From contig DASWZV010000079.1 of assembly GCA_036407095.1 (NCBI GenBank), positions 1 through 64,000 of the forward strand: a stretch of 64,000 bases of DNA, given 5' to 3'. The position numbers and the translations under genes were made by a program. Shown here one piece after another: positions 8,872 through 17,252 of this stretch; position 1 is the stretch's first letter, and the number at the start of each line of letters is the position of its first letter. The stretch is from Gp6-AA40 sp036407095. GTDB taxonomy: Bacteria > Acidobacteriota > Vicinamibacteria > Vicinamibacterales > UBA2999. Under the pieces are notes generated by a model that was not told where the DNA came from, did no database searches, and saw nothing but the letters and a program-made list of their open reading frames with translations.

Positions 8872-9544
8872 TTGGGTCGAGCCGCCGGCACTCTCGTTCA
8901 CGCCCGCCGAGCGTCGGGTCGTCGCACGCCTGCGCACGCCCGCCGCCGTGCAAGGCTGGCTGAACGCGCTTCCTTACAACACTGAGAACGGCGGCGAGAC
9001 GCTCCGCAGCCTTCGCGGCGTCGTCTCGTCGGGGACGGTGCACTGCCTCGAAGCCGCCGTGGCGGCGGCGGTGATCCTCGAGCAGCACCGGTATCCGCCG
9101 CTCGTTCTGAGCTTCGAGTCGATCGATCTGCTCGACCACGTGATCTTCGTGTACCGGACATCGGCCGGATGGGGATCGGTGGCGCGCTCGCGCGATCCGG
9201 GGCTGCACGGACGCAAACCGGTCTTCGCCACGCCGCGCGCGCTGGCCCTGAGCTATCACGAGTCGTACATCGATCTCACTGGCCGCATCAAAGCCTATGC
9301 GGTCGTCGATCTGCGCGTGCTCGGCACGTACGACTGGCGACTCTCGGCGTCGAACATCTGGAAAGTGGAACAGGTGCTGCTCGATTGGCCGCACCGGAAG
9401 ATCCGTACGTCTGATGTCAAGACGGACGCAATGCGGCGACGCTATCGGCGATTCGTGGACGCACGAGGCTTCAAGCCGTGGAAGTATTACCGGGGACGCG
9501 AACGCTGGACCGCGCTTCCGCCGGAATTCGCGCATCGAGGATGA
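8834..9544 (+). CDS. Conserved hypothetical protein, possibly transglutaminase/papain-like fold
   Basis: A soluble protein of about 236 residues without a signal peptide. A cysteine in SGTVHCLEAAVAAAVILEQ is followed about 25 residues later by a histidine in LLDHVIFVYR, the order and spacing expected of a transglutaminase or papain-like core, but this is weak evidence. The C-terminus is rich in Arg, Trp and Tyr (RRRYRRFVDARGF, WKYYRGRERW). The start overlaps the SCO1 gene by 38 bases; a later start is possible. It is immediately followed by a 24-bp repeat array. Confidence 0.6.
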   Translation: MPTSKRLRLPGTDWVEPPALSFTPAERRVVARLRTPAAVQGWLNALPYNTENGGETLRSLRGVVSSGTVHCLEAAVAAAVILEQHRYPPLVLSFESIDLLDHVIFVYRTSAGWGSVARSRDPGLHGRKPVFATPRALALSYHESYIDLTGRIKAYAVVDLRVLGTYDWRLSASNIWKVEQVLLDWPHRKIRTSDVKTDAMRRRYRRFVDARGFKPWKYYRGRERWTALPPEFAHRG

Positions 9545-9547
9545 TCC

Positions 9548-9854
9548 CTGACGATGGTCGGTGCGAGCCCTCTGACGATGGTCGGTGCGATCCGCTGACG
9601 CGTGTCGGTGCGATCCATCTAGACGGGTGTCGGTGCGATCCAGCTGGACGGATGTCGGTGCGAGCCCAGATCGCACCGATGTAGCTCAGGATCGCACCGA
9701 CGAGCGTCAGCCGGATCGCACCGACCATCGTCAGAGGGCTCGCACCGACAGACGTCAGCTGAATCGCACCGACCATCGTCAGAGAGATCGCACCGACCAT
9801 CGTCAGAGAGATCGCACCGACAGACGTCAGCTGGCTCGCACCGACCTGCGTCAG
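9548..9854. repeat. 24-bp inverted tandem array A (5 forward, 8 reverse units)
   Basis: The unit is CTGACG, three variable bases, GTCGGTGCGATCC, then about two variable bases. Forward 10-mers start at 9557, 9581, 9604, 9629 and 9654. Reverse copies (TCGCACCGAY) start at 9671, 9692, 9716, 9740, 9764, 9788, 9812 and 9836. Spacing is 24 throughout the reverse arm except for a 21-base first step. The core at 9654-9701 is shared with array B. It starts 3 bases after a stop codon and ends 17 bases before the next ATG. Confidence 0.95.
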
Positions 9855-9871
9855 AGAGATAGAATTCCCTC

Positions 9872-10174
9872 ATGGGGAAGTTGAAGAGCGAACTCGAGAT
9901 CGAGTGCCCCTGCTGCCAGTCGACGCTGATCGTCGATCTGAATCTCGGGCGGGTCGTCAGACATCAGGAACCCGAGCGATCCGACAAGCCCGAGCTCAAC
10001 GATGCGCGCAGCATTCTGGCGGCCGCGGAAGCGCGCCGCGAGGCGCTGTTCCAACAGTCCGTCGAGGCCGAAAAGGGGCGCGACGATGCGCTGGCGCGAC
10101 GGTTCGAGGAGGCATTGAAGCAGGCGCATACGGAGCCGGTGACGAAGCCGCTTCGGGATTTCGATCTGGATTGA
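9872..10174 (+). CDS. Small CPCC zinc-ribbon-like hypothetical protein
   Basis: A 100-residue cytoplasmic protein. The N-terminus has a CPCC pair inside a short beta-hairpin (ELEIECPCCQSTLIVDLN), as in half of a zinc ribbon. The rest is a charged predicted helix (about 45-90, RSILAAAEARREALFQQSVE), probably a coiled coil. No second Cys pair is present, so metal binding may need a dimer. I do not recognise the family. The gene lies between two repeat arrays (A and B) and stands alone in the same direction as its neighbours. Confidence 0.6.
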   Translation: MGKLKSELEIECPCCQSTLIVDLNLGRVVRHQEPERSDKPELNDARSILAAAEARREALFQQSVEAEKGRDDALARRFEEALKQAHTEPVTKPLRDFDLD

Positions 10175-10178
10175 ACTC

Positions 10179-10487
10179 CTGAGTTCAGTCGGTGCGATTC
10201 TGAACTGAACTGAGTCGGTGCGATCCCTCTGACGGTAGTCGGTGCGATCGTGCTATCGCCTGTCGGTGCGATCCCGGCTGTCGCCTGTTGGTGCGATCCT
10301 GCTATCGCCTGTCGGTGCGATCCCAGTTCGCACCGATATGGCTCAGGATCGCACCGACACGCGCCGGCCCCGATCGCACCGACCATCGTCAGCAGGATCG
10401 CACCGACTCTCGTCAGAGGGATCGCACCGACTGTTCTCAGCAGGATCGCACCGACCTCTTCAGAGGGATCGCACCGACCATCGTCAG
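10179..10487. repeat. 24-bp inverted tandem array B (6 forward, 7 reverse units)
   Basis: This is the same unit as array A. Forward copies start at 10188, 10214, 10238, 10262, 10287 (GTTGG variant) and 10311. Reverse copies start at 10328, 10349 (21-base step), 10374, 10398, 10422, 10446 and 10469. The core from 10311 to 10358 is nearly identical to that of array A, including the CCCAG loop and the GCTCAGG stretch. The first unit begins 5 bases after the stop of the CPCC gene. Confidence 0.95.
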
Positions 10488-10517
10488 AGACCGCGTCCGT
10501 GATAAAAGCCGATCTCT

Positions 10518-11246
10518 GTGAGCACCTCGTCCTGGCGATCACTGCGAGTCGCGACCTACAACGTCCACCGTTGCCGCGGACTCGACGGCCGCACCAATCC
10601 GACTCGCGTCGCCGATGTCATTCGCGCCATCAATCCCGACGTCATCGCACTGCAGGAAGTCATCGGCGCGGGTCCGGTTTCGATGGGGCACGCCGCGGAG
10701 TTGGGCGCGCAGCTCGGCATGGGATGGGTGATGGCGCCGACCCGGCACAGGCGCGGCAGCCTGTTCGGCAACGTCGTCCTCAGCCGGCTTCCGATTCGTC
10801 ATCACGTCCACTACGACCTGACGTGGAAAACGTGCGAGCCGCGCGGCTGTCAACGCGTGGACATCGCGATCGGCGACGATACGCTGCACCTCTACAACGT
10901 GCACCTCGGCACCGCGTTCCTCGAGCGGCGCTATCAGGCCGGTCGCCTGGGCGGGATCGTGCACGACAGGCGTGTCGGCGTGCCGAAGATCGTGCTCGGC
11001 GATTTCAACGAATGGATGCGAGGGCTGGCGACGCAGATCCTGTCGACACGGCTCCAGAGCATCGATCTGCGCGCGCACCTGCGGCGACGACGAACCTATC
11101 CGGGAGTGTTTCCGGTGCTGCATCTGGATCACATTTATTACGAAGGCTCGGTGGAGGTGGTGAAGGTCGATCTGCCGCGGACGCGACAATCGCTGATGGC
11201 GTCAGACCATCTGCCGCTCGTTGCAGATCTTCGCGTGCAGTTCTAG
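10518..11246 (+). CDS. Endonuclease/exonuclease/phosphatase (EEP) family protein
   Basis: A 242-residue hydrolase of the EEP superfamily with all core motifs in order: RVATYNVHRCRG (about 10-21), ALQEV (metal-binding Glu), YNVHLGT, LGDFNEW (catalytic Asp/Asn), a DHIYY segment and the terminal SDHLPLVADL (catalytic Asp-His). There is no signal peptide. Such proteins cut DNA, RNA, phospholipid or phosphoinositide phosphodiesters; the substrate cannot be told. The start codon is GTG, 30 bases after array B. Confidence 0.85.
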   Translation: MSTSSWRSLRVATYNVHRCRGLDGRTNPTRVADVIRAINPDVIALQEVIGAGPVSMGHAAELGAQLGMGWVMAPTRHRRGSLFGNVVLSRLPIRHHVHYDLTWKTCEPRGCQRVDIAIGDDTLHLYNVHLGTAFLERRYQAGRLGGIVHDRRVGVPKIVLGDFNEWMRGLATQILSTRLQSIDLRAHLRRRRTYPGVFPVLHLDHIYYEGSVEVVKVDLPRTRQSLMASDHLPLVADLRVQF

Positions 11247-11280
11247 AGGAGGTCCGGCTAAAACCGGAATCTACGAGAGC

Positions 11281-11505
11281 CTAGCCTTCTTCTTCGAACT
11301 CTTCCTCTTCCATCGGAAGAAAGCGAGTCGGCGGGCGCAGGGCTTCGCGGAAATCGTATACGGGCAGATCGCGGACGTGCAGCGGCATCACACAGCCCGG
11401 CCCTTTCTCGTCCACGACAACCGTGACGGGGCTGCCCTCGACGCCGTCGCGGAACGTGATGCGACAGCCGCAAGCGAGCCGGGCATGCGTGAACCCTTTC
11501 AGCAT
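11281..11505 (-). CDS. Small conserved hypothetical protein
   Basis: A 74-residue protein with three cysteines (ARLACGC near residues 10-14 and GPGCVMPL near 38) and a strongly acidic tail (MEEEEFEEEG). It starts 12 bases after the TlpA-like gene stop on the same strand, so it is probably the last gene of the sigma/anti-sigma/TlpA operon. The cysteines and the operon suggest a redox or metal role; this is inference. Confidence 0.6.
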   Translation of the reverse strand: MLKGFTHARLACGCRITFRDGVEGSPVTVVVDEKGPGCVMPLHVRDLPVYDFREALRPPTRFLPMEEEEFEEEG

Positions 11506-11517
11506 ACCCGGATCATA

Positions 11518-12192
11518 CTACAGCAGCGCCTTGATCTCCCGTTCGAACTGCTCCTTGGTGGCGATGCCCGAGTGCTTCAACGCGATGCGACCGTCGCGCC
11601 CGACGAGCACTGAAACTGGAATGCCAAAGAGCGGGCCAAAGGCGTCCTGCATGTCCTGATGTCCGTTGCCGACGAGCACCGGATAGTTCATCCTGAACTC
11701 AGCCGCGTAGGGCTTCAGCTTGTCCGCGGGATCGTCGATCGAGACGCCGAGGATCGTGAGGTCGTCGTGATACTTGTCCTGCAGTTCCACGAGCGAGGGG
11801 ATTTCGGCGCGGCACGGCCCGCACCAGGTCGCCCAGAAATTGATCAGGACGATTCGCCCTTTGAACGACGCGAGATCGACGCTCTTTCCGTCCATGTCCT
11901 GCAGGGTGAAGTGCATCGGCGCGACCTTCCCGGTCGCCTTCGCATCATCGGGGTCGCCCGAGACTTCAGTGGTCGATGTGTCATCGACGTGACCGACACC
12001 CGGTGCGAGCCAGATCAACGCGAGCGCGAGCGCCACGGCGCCCATCGCCAGCCAGGTGGCCTTCCGCGAGCGGGAACGGAGAGACTCTGTCCCCGTCCCC
12101 CCCGTCTCTGCATCTGGCGCAGGTTCGCCACCCTCAGCAGCGGCATCGGTCGCAGGCCACTCGTCTTCGGGCCTCTCGTGCTCCATGCTCAT
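11518..12192 (-). CDS. TlpA-family membrane thioredoxin-like protein
   Basis: About 224 residues: an acidic cytoplasmic N-terminus, one transmembrane helix (about 45-62, ATWLAMGAVALALALIWLA), then a periplasmic thioredoxin fold. FWATWCGPCRAEIP holds the redox CGPC motif, and a cis-Pro follows in FGIPVSVLV. Members of this family reduce disulfides or supply electrons for cytochrome c maturation. The ATG at 12192 lies one base after the anti-sigma stop, indicating coupled expression. Being in a thiol-stress sigma operon fits a reductant function. Confidence 0.85.
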   Translation of the reverse strand: MSMEHERPEDEWPATDAAAEGGEPAPDAETGGTGTESLRSRSRKATWLAMGAVALALALIWLAPGVGHVDDTSTTEVSGDPDDAKATGKVAPMHFTLQDMDGKSVDLASFKGRIVLINFWATWCGPCRAEIPSLVELQDKYHDDLTILGVSIDDPADKLKPYAAEFRMNYPVLVGNGHQDMQDAFGPLFGIPVSVLVGRDGRIALKHSGIATKEQFEREIKALL

Positions 12193-12193
12193 C

Positions 12194-12988
12194 TCAATAC
12201 GCCTCACTCATCATGTATCGGGTCGCGTCGGGCAGGCCGTCAGTGGTCGCCGCCGAAACCAGTACATAGGTTTTTGAATTGCGTGTCCAGATCTGGGAGC
12301 GATGTCCGAGCGTGACGAGCTCCGAGGTGTGACGCGAGACACCGTTCAGGACGTACAGTGACAGATCCTGCCCTCTGGCGCGGTACATCACGTGGGGGAT
12401 GCGACCGTCTGCGTAGAGACATTGCCGCGCGCCAATGAGCTGCACGCCGGCGGACGCCGACGAAGGCGGGACATGAATGTTCCAGCCGTAGCTATCGGCC
12501 AGCATCCGCTCGACGTCATGCGCATCGGCCGAGGCGTCCCGGTCGGACATCAGAAAACATTTGGCGTGATCAGCGGTCAACTGCGCTGCCAGCAGTACGT
12601 CCGAACGGCGGGTTGCGATCGAAAGCAGCGCCAACGCCGTGAAGACAAGGAAGATGACGCCGAGCACTGACGGCACGAGGTTGGAGCGCCAATCCGTGAA
12701 GAGACTCCTGACAGGATGTAGGGACCGATCCCGTCTGGCACGCCGCCCCGCGGCGTGCTCGCGCGCGAGCGCCTCGCATCGTGTGCGAAGCCCGGGCGGC
12801 ATCGCGTCGTGTTGCAACCGTGTGGATTCGTGTCTCAGGACCGCGCGCCCGCCCTCTTCGCGCGTGGCCAGGTGCCTGCACGGCGGGCACGCGTCGAGGT
12901 GACGCTCGACGTCGGCGCGCTCGTCAGACGTCAGCAGATGATCGACGTATGGCGTCAGCCGATCGAGCGTGCGTTGACACTCGCTCAT
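12194..12988 (-). CDS. Zinc-binding (ZAS) transmembrane anti-sigma factor
   Basis: A 264-residue protein whose first 40 residues carry the ZAS signature: Cys4 and then HLDACPPC (His30-x3-Cys34-x2-Cys37). This matches RsrA/ChrR-type zinc anti-sigma factors. One transmembrane segment (about 104-127, VPSVLGVIFLVFTALALLSIA) is followed by an extracytoplasmic domain of about 135 residues ending MSEAY, which soluble RsrA lacks. It should hold the sigma factor encoded 34 bases upstream and release it upon thiol oxidation or a signal sensed outside. The pairing is inferred from gene order and motif. Confidence 0.85.
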   Translation of the reverse strand: MSECQRTLDRLTPYVDHLLTSDERADVERHLDACPPCRHLATREEGGRAVLRHESTRLQHDAMPPGLRTRCEALAREHAAGRRARRDRSLHPVRSLFTDWRSNLVPSVLGVIFLVFTALALLSIATRRSDVLLAAQLTADHAKCFLMSDRDASADAHDVERMLADSYGWNIHVPPSSASAGVQLIGARQCLYADGRIPHVMYRARGQDLSLYVLNGVSRHTSELVTLGHRSQIWTRNSKTYVLVSAATTDGLPDATRYMMSEAY

Positions 12989-13022
12989 GACACAGACGCC
13001 AACGACACGAAACTCGAGACGC

Positions 13023-13598
13023 TCATTTGGCCACCGGCACCTGGTCCTTGTCGTGCTTCGTCAACTCATCGAACAGGAGGCGCCGCCCTCGCGAGATTCG
13101 AGACATCACCGTTCCAATCGGAATGTCGAGCATCTTCGCGATCTCCGCATAGCTGAACTCCTCGACATCCCTCAGCCAGACCGCCTGGCGAAACGACGCT
13201 GGAAGATTGTCGAGCGCCGCCTGCACCTCCTGCCCCAGTGCCTCGCGAAGCAACAGCCGTTCGGGCGTCTCAGCCTCGATCGGACCGTCCTGCTGCGCAG
13301 CCAGCTCTTCGATCCGTTCGCTGTCGACGTCCACGGCCCGGCGGGCTGCATCGCGAAGGCGATTCCTCCATGTGTTGTGAAGGATCGTATACAGCCACGC
13401 CTTGAGATTGGTCCCGCGTTCGAAGCGGTCCTCGAAGCGGAGCGCCTTGACCATGGTGTCCTGCACGAGATCTTCGGCGTCGGCCTGGTTGCGCGTGAGC
13501 CTCATGGCCGTGCCGTACAAAGGCTCCAGGTGCTGAAGCACCTCATCGCTGAACGAGTCGGGTCCTGCTGACGGACGATGTCGAAGCATCGGCGGCAC
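13023..13598 (-). CDS. SigR-like ECF RNA polymerase sigma factor
   Basis: A 191-residue sigma-70 family ECF factor. Region 2 contains AMRLTRNQADAEDLVQDT and GTNLKAWLYTILHNT, and region 4 contains LRDVEEFSYAEIAKML and PIGTVMSRISRGRRLL. These blocks closely resemble actinobacterial SigR/SigH, the thiol-oxidative-stress sigma factors. The next gene is a ZAS anti-sigma factor, as expected. The first codon is GTG at 13598, with an ATG three codons later. A perfect match to the SigR promoter consensus lies just upstream, suggesting autoregulation. Confidence 0.9.
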   Translation of the reverse strand: MPPMLRHRPSAGPDSFSDEVLQHLEPLYGTAMRLTRNQADAEDLVQDTMVKALRFEDRFERGTNLKAWLYTILHNTWRNRLRDAARRAVDVDSERIEELAAQQDGPIEAETPERLLLREALGQEVQAALDNLPASFRQAVWLRDVEEFSYAEIAKMLDIPIGTVMSRISRGRRLLFDELTKHDKDQVPVAK

Positions 13599-13614
13599 TC
13601 AGACCCATGGACGT

Positions 13615-13641
13615 AACCCGCGTCCATGGCTGGTTATTCCC
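13615..13641 (-). promoter_or_regulatory. Candidate SigR-type promoter (GGGAAT-N18-GTT)
   Basis: On the minus strand GGGAAT (13641-13636) is followed by exactly 18 bases and GTT (13617-13615), the consensus known for SigR of Streptomyces. It precedes the SigR-like gene by 17 bases, which would give a very short leader. A 9-bp inverted repeat (CCATGGACG, 13605-13613 and 13621-13629) overlaps its -10 side. The rest of the 13599-13975 gap shows no further gene. Confidence 0.6.
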
Positions 13642-13975
13642 GCGGGGGCTGTTGCAGAGCGGGTCCGGCTCGCGGGAATCGGCCCCGGGGACGGGCAGTT
13701 CCGCAGCCTCTCGGCATCAGCAAGACTCGCTCTCACAGTATATCTGCGAGGACACCTGAGGCGTCCCATGAGGACATCGCGCCACACTCGTTCACAGGCC
13801 ACAGCAGAAACCGTCGGCGGATTCGCAAAGGCTCATCGGTACATCCTTTGCTCCCGCGGGCCTGTTCCGCTGTTTACGGGCGTGCGGGGACAGCGGTAAG
13901 ATCGCGGCTCATCCCGCCGGAGACAACCGGCTTCGGAGCCGCTGTTAGACAGGTCCGACCTGCAAGGAGACACTC

Positions 13976-16900
13976 ATGAGCAACCGCACGACGTGCGGGA
14001 TCCGCCTCCGCTGGCAGAAGACAGCCAGCCTCGGCGAGACCTCGCTGAAGCTGGCGCGCACAATCTCCCGCCAGCGAAAGCGGGGGCTGCTCCCATGTGC
14101 CGCGGTGCTCGCGGCTGCCCTCGCCCTCGCGGTTGAACCCGCCTCGGCTCAAACACCTTACGTTCCGTACTTCGGAAAGAACCAGATTCGATACGACAAG
14201 TTCGAGTGGTACCACTACGAGACGGATCATTTCATCATCTACTACTACCCCGAGATCGAGCCGCACCTCGAGCGGATGGCGGGGTATGCCGAAAGCGCGT
14301 ATCAGAAAATCAGCTCCGAGCTGAAATACGACCTCGCGCACAAGGTGCCGCTGATCCTCTTCCAGACCAGCAGCGAATTCCAGCAGCAGAACGTGGTACC
14401 GGGCGCCGCCCAGGAAGGCGTGGGCGCCTTCGCCGAACCCATACGACAGCGAATCGTGATGCCGATGGACGAGCCGCCGGATCTGCTCTACCGGCTGATC
14501 CTCCACGAGCTCACGCACCAGTTCGACTACGACATCGTGCCCGCCTCGCTCGTGCGGCGAAATTCTCCGTTGTGGATTCACGAGGGTCTCGCCGATTACA
14601 TGACGGGGGATTGGCGGCCGCTCGATCTGATGGCGGTGCGCGACGCTGCCGTCGCCGACATCATCCCGAAAATGAGCAGGCTCGAGGGATACAGCGACGT
14701 TGGCGGCGCCCGCATGATCTACAACCTGGGCCACGCCATCTTCGAGTTCATCGAAGCGAAGTGGGGGAAGGAAGGCTTGCGTCAGTACCTCTTCGCGCTA
14801 CGCAAGTCGGTCATCGGCGGCGGCGAGGATGCCTATCAGGAGGCGTTCAAGATCACCCCGGATGAATTCGACCAGCAGTTCGACAAATACCTGAAGGAGC
14901 GCTTCAAACCGTTCCGCGACAAGGAGCGGCCCGCCGACTACGGGCGCAACCTGGCACCGAATCCGGAGAAGACCCCGTACCGCGGCGCATACACCGTGGA
15001 GCCCTCGCCGTCCGGCGATCTGCTCGCGATCTTCACCTCGAACATCCGCGACCGCGAAGGCGACATCATCCTGGTGTCGCGCAAGGACGGCAGCGTCGTC
15101 CGCAAGCTGACGAGCGGGTTCGACAAGGACAAGGGTTTCGAGTTCATCGTCACGCCCGGCGGACGCTGGGTTACGGTGCCGTGGATCACGTGGGCACCCG
15201 ACGGTGACCGGGTCGCGTATTTTGCACGCACCGAGAAGTCGCGCACGCTGATCATCCAGAACGTCCTGACCGGCAACATCGTCGAGCGCATCGAGATGCG
15301 TACGGTCGACGAACCCGAATCGCCCGACTTCTCCCCTGACGGCAAGAAAATCGTGTTCGCGGGGCTGCAGGGGGGCACCGGCGATCTCTTCGAAGTCGAC
15401 CTCGGCTCGAAGCAGATCACCAACATTACGAAAGATGAGTTCGCGGACTCGGCGCCGACGTTTGCGCCTGACGGCCAGTCGGTGATCTACGTGGCGCGTA
15501 TCAGCCAGAGCGAGAAGCTGTTCCGGCTCGATCTGGCGACCGGCAAGAAGACGCAGCTCACCTTCGGCACGCATGACGATGCAGCCGCGCACTTCCTCGA
15601 TGCCGATACGCTGGTGTTCCCGTCGACTGCGACCGATCCGTCGCAGCCGATCGATCCCGACGTCGCTCGCAACGGGAAGATCTACAACGTCTGGACACTC
15701 AGCCTGAAGACCGGCGAGCTGAAGCAGTTCAGCGACGCAGTCGGCGGCAATCTCTATGCGGCGGTCCTGCACGAGGATGGTCCACCGCACATCGCCGTGA
15801 TCACCTACTACAAAGGTGAATACGAGCTGCATACGCTGGAGCGTCGCGATCCGCTCGTCACGGCCGCGTCATCCGACTTCGGCTCGCCCGGCGCGATCAT
15901 CGACTTCCAGGCGCCGCTCTCCCACACGCTCGTCGCGCAGAACAAGAAGAAGAAGGGGACCTTCGAGAAGATGTTCATGGACGGGCGGCCGCCGGTGAAC
16001 GTCGGCGTGACCAGCGGCGGCGACATCTTCGGCGGCTCGGCGGTCAATTTCAGCGACGTGCTCGGCGATCAGCAGTTCAGTCTCTACGCCGCGTCGATCT
16101 CGCAGTACCGCACGCTCTCGTTCTCGTACCTGAACCTGGCGCACCGCTTCAACTACGCGCTCCAGGGCTATTCGCAGACGCAGTTCTATTACGGGAACGT
16201 GTCGAACGTGTTCTACGACCCGGTGTACGCCGGGTACCTGGATCGCGATCTGTCCGTCGCGACCCGGACCGTCCGCGGCGGCACGGCGTTCGGCATCTGG
16301 CCGTTCAACCGCTATCGCCGGGTCGAGTTGTCGGCCGGCCTGCTCCAATACAGCGAGTCGTTCAACGATCCGACGCTCGAAGCCTACTCCGCGGGATATC
16401 AGCAGGATCAGTTCGGTCGGCAGTTGTTCCGCAATGGCACGTATGTCCCGCTCGGCGTCAGCTTCGTGCAGGAGACGACGATCTTCCGTGAGTTCGGTCC
16501 GCTTGCCGGAAACACGATGCGCTTCTCCTACGAAGTCGCGCCGAATATCGGCAACACGCTCTCACGACAGACGTTCGATGCCGACGCGCGGTACTACCAG
16601 CGCATCGGTGCCTCCGGCCTGCTGGCGCTGCGCGCCCGCGGATTCCACAGCTGGGGACAGGCGCCCGACTTCATGTATTTCGGCGGCAACTCCGAGATGC
16701 GCGGCTACGACTACCTGAGCTTCATCGGCGACACCACGGCGTTCTTCAACGCTGAACTGCGATTCCCGCTGATCGAAGCGATGCTCACGCCGGTGGGCGT
16801 GCTGGGCGGGATCCGCGGCGTCTTCTTTGCGAACTTCGGCGGCGGGCACTTCACGGGTCAGGACTTCAAGTGGTTTGCGACCGGTTCACAGGTGTATACG

Positions 16901-17170
16901 CCGATCGTGAGCTACACCTATCCAGACTTCACTACGCAAGTCCCTGTCTATGGCCAGCCCGTCACCGTGAGCGGCCTCCGGCTGGTCGATTCGCGCGCGT
17001 CGTACGGACTGGGACTCGAAACCTTCGCGCTCGGCTTCCCGATTCACTTCGACTACGCATGGAGGACGCTGCTGAACAAGGACTGGGAGGACCAGCTGTT
17101 CGCGGCATACGGCGGCCATTCCTGGTTCCGCAGGCCGCGGTTCTCGGTGTGGATTGGGTACGATTTCTAG
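13976..17170 (+). CDS. Outer-membrane fusion: HExxH peptidase, PD40/TolB-type propeller, surface-antigen barrel
   Basis: A 1064-residue exported protein with a signal sequence ending ASAQ near residue 59. Residues about 70-320 form a peptidase-MA-like domain with zinc motif HELTH (177-181) and a downstream Glu in WIHEGLADYM. Residues about 325-640 contain several PD40/WD-like blades (DGKKIVFAG, FAPDGQSVIYV). Residues about 680-1064 form a D15/Omp85-like barrel that ends in the outer-membrane signature Phe (WIGYDF). AAGGAGA lies six bases before the ATG. It probably sits in the outer membrane with the peptidase and propeller in the periplasm. Confidence 0.8.
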   Translation: MSNRTTCGIRLRWQKTASLGETSLKLARTISRQRKRGLLPCAAVLAAALALAVEPASAQTPYVPYFGKNQIRYDKFEWYHYETDHFIIYYYPEIEPHLERMAGYAESAYQKISSELKYDLAHKVPLILFQTSSEFQQQNVVPGAAQEGVGAFAEPIRQRIVMPMDEPPDLLYRLILHELTHQFDYDIVPASLVRRNSPLWIHEGLADYMTGDWRPLDLMAVRDAAVADIIPKMSRLEGYSDVGGARMIYNLGHAIFEFIEAKWGKEGLRQYLFALRKSVIGGGEDAYQEAFKITPDEFDQQFDKYLKERFKPFRDKERPADYGRNLAPNPEKTPYRGAYTVEPSPSGDLLAIFTSNIRDREGDIILVSRKDGSVVRKLTSGFDKDKGFEFIVTPGGRWVTVPWITWAPDGDRVAYFARTEKSRTLIIQNVLTGNIVERIEMRTVDEPESPDFSPDGKKIVFAGLQGGTGDLFEVDLGSKQITNITKDEFADSAPTFAPDGQSVIYVARISQSEKLFRLDLATGKKTQLTFGTHDDAAAHFLDADTLVFPSTATDPSQPIDPDVARNGKIYNVWTLSLKTGELKQFSDAVGGNLYAAVLHEDGPPHIAVITYYKGEYELHTLERRDPLVTAASSDFGSPGAIIDFQAPLSHTLVAQNKKKKGTFEKMFMDGRPPVNVGVTSGGDIFGGSAVNFSDVLGDQQFSLYAASISQYRTLSFSYLNLAHRFNYALQGYSQTQFYYGNVSNVFYDPVYAGYLDRDLSVATRTVRGGTAFGIWPFNRYRRVELSAGLLQYSESFNDPTLEAYSAGYQQDQFGRQLFRNGTYVPLGVSFVQETTIFREFGPLAGNTMRFSYEVAPNIGNTLSRQTFDADARYYQRIGASGLLALRARGFHSWGQAPDFMYFGGNSEMRGYDYLSFIGDTTAFFNAELRFPLIEAMLTPVGVLGGIRGVFFANFGGGHFTGQDFKWFATGSQVYTPIVSYTYPDFTTQVPVYGQPVTVSGLRLVDSRASYGLGLETFALGFPIHFDYAWRTLLNKDWEDQLFAAYGGHSWFRRPRFSVWIGYDF

Positions 17171-17200
17171 GAATCAGGAAGCAGGAAACAGGAATCAGGG

Positions 17201-17226
17201 AGGGCCGGTCCGGGAGGGCCGGCCCT
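17201..17226 (+). terminator. GC-rich hairpin after the peptidase-barrel gene
   Basis: AGGGCCGG (17201-17208) pairs perfectly with CCGGCCCT (17219-17226) around a 10-base loop, followed by TTCTGTTG. It begins 31 bases after the stop and follows a one-armed run of 7-mers (AATCAGG, AAGCAGG, AAACAGG, AATCAGG) at 17172-17199. Confidence 0.5.
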
Positions 17227-17252
17227 TTCTGTTGTACGCGCGGCGTCGTAAC

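Noticed and set aside
9585..9884. Repeat protein genes with DRTDHRQR-type octapeptides in the arrays
   Set aside because: A 24-bp period keeps all six frames open, so long reading frames arise automatically. There is no ribosome site or codon bias, and the frames change between arrays.
9548..10487. CRISPR array
   Set aside because: The conserved repeat is only about 13 bp with 24-bp spacing, the intervals are partly conserved rather than unique spacers, the orientation flips in the middle and no cas genes are present.
13599..13979. Small genes in the interval between the sigma factor and the peptidase fusion
   Set aside because: The open frames show arginine-rich shadow composition, no ribosome site, and overlap the promoter-like motif.
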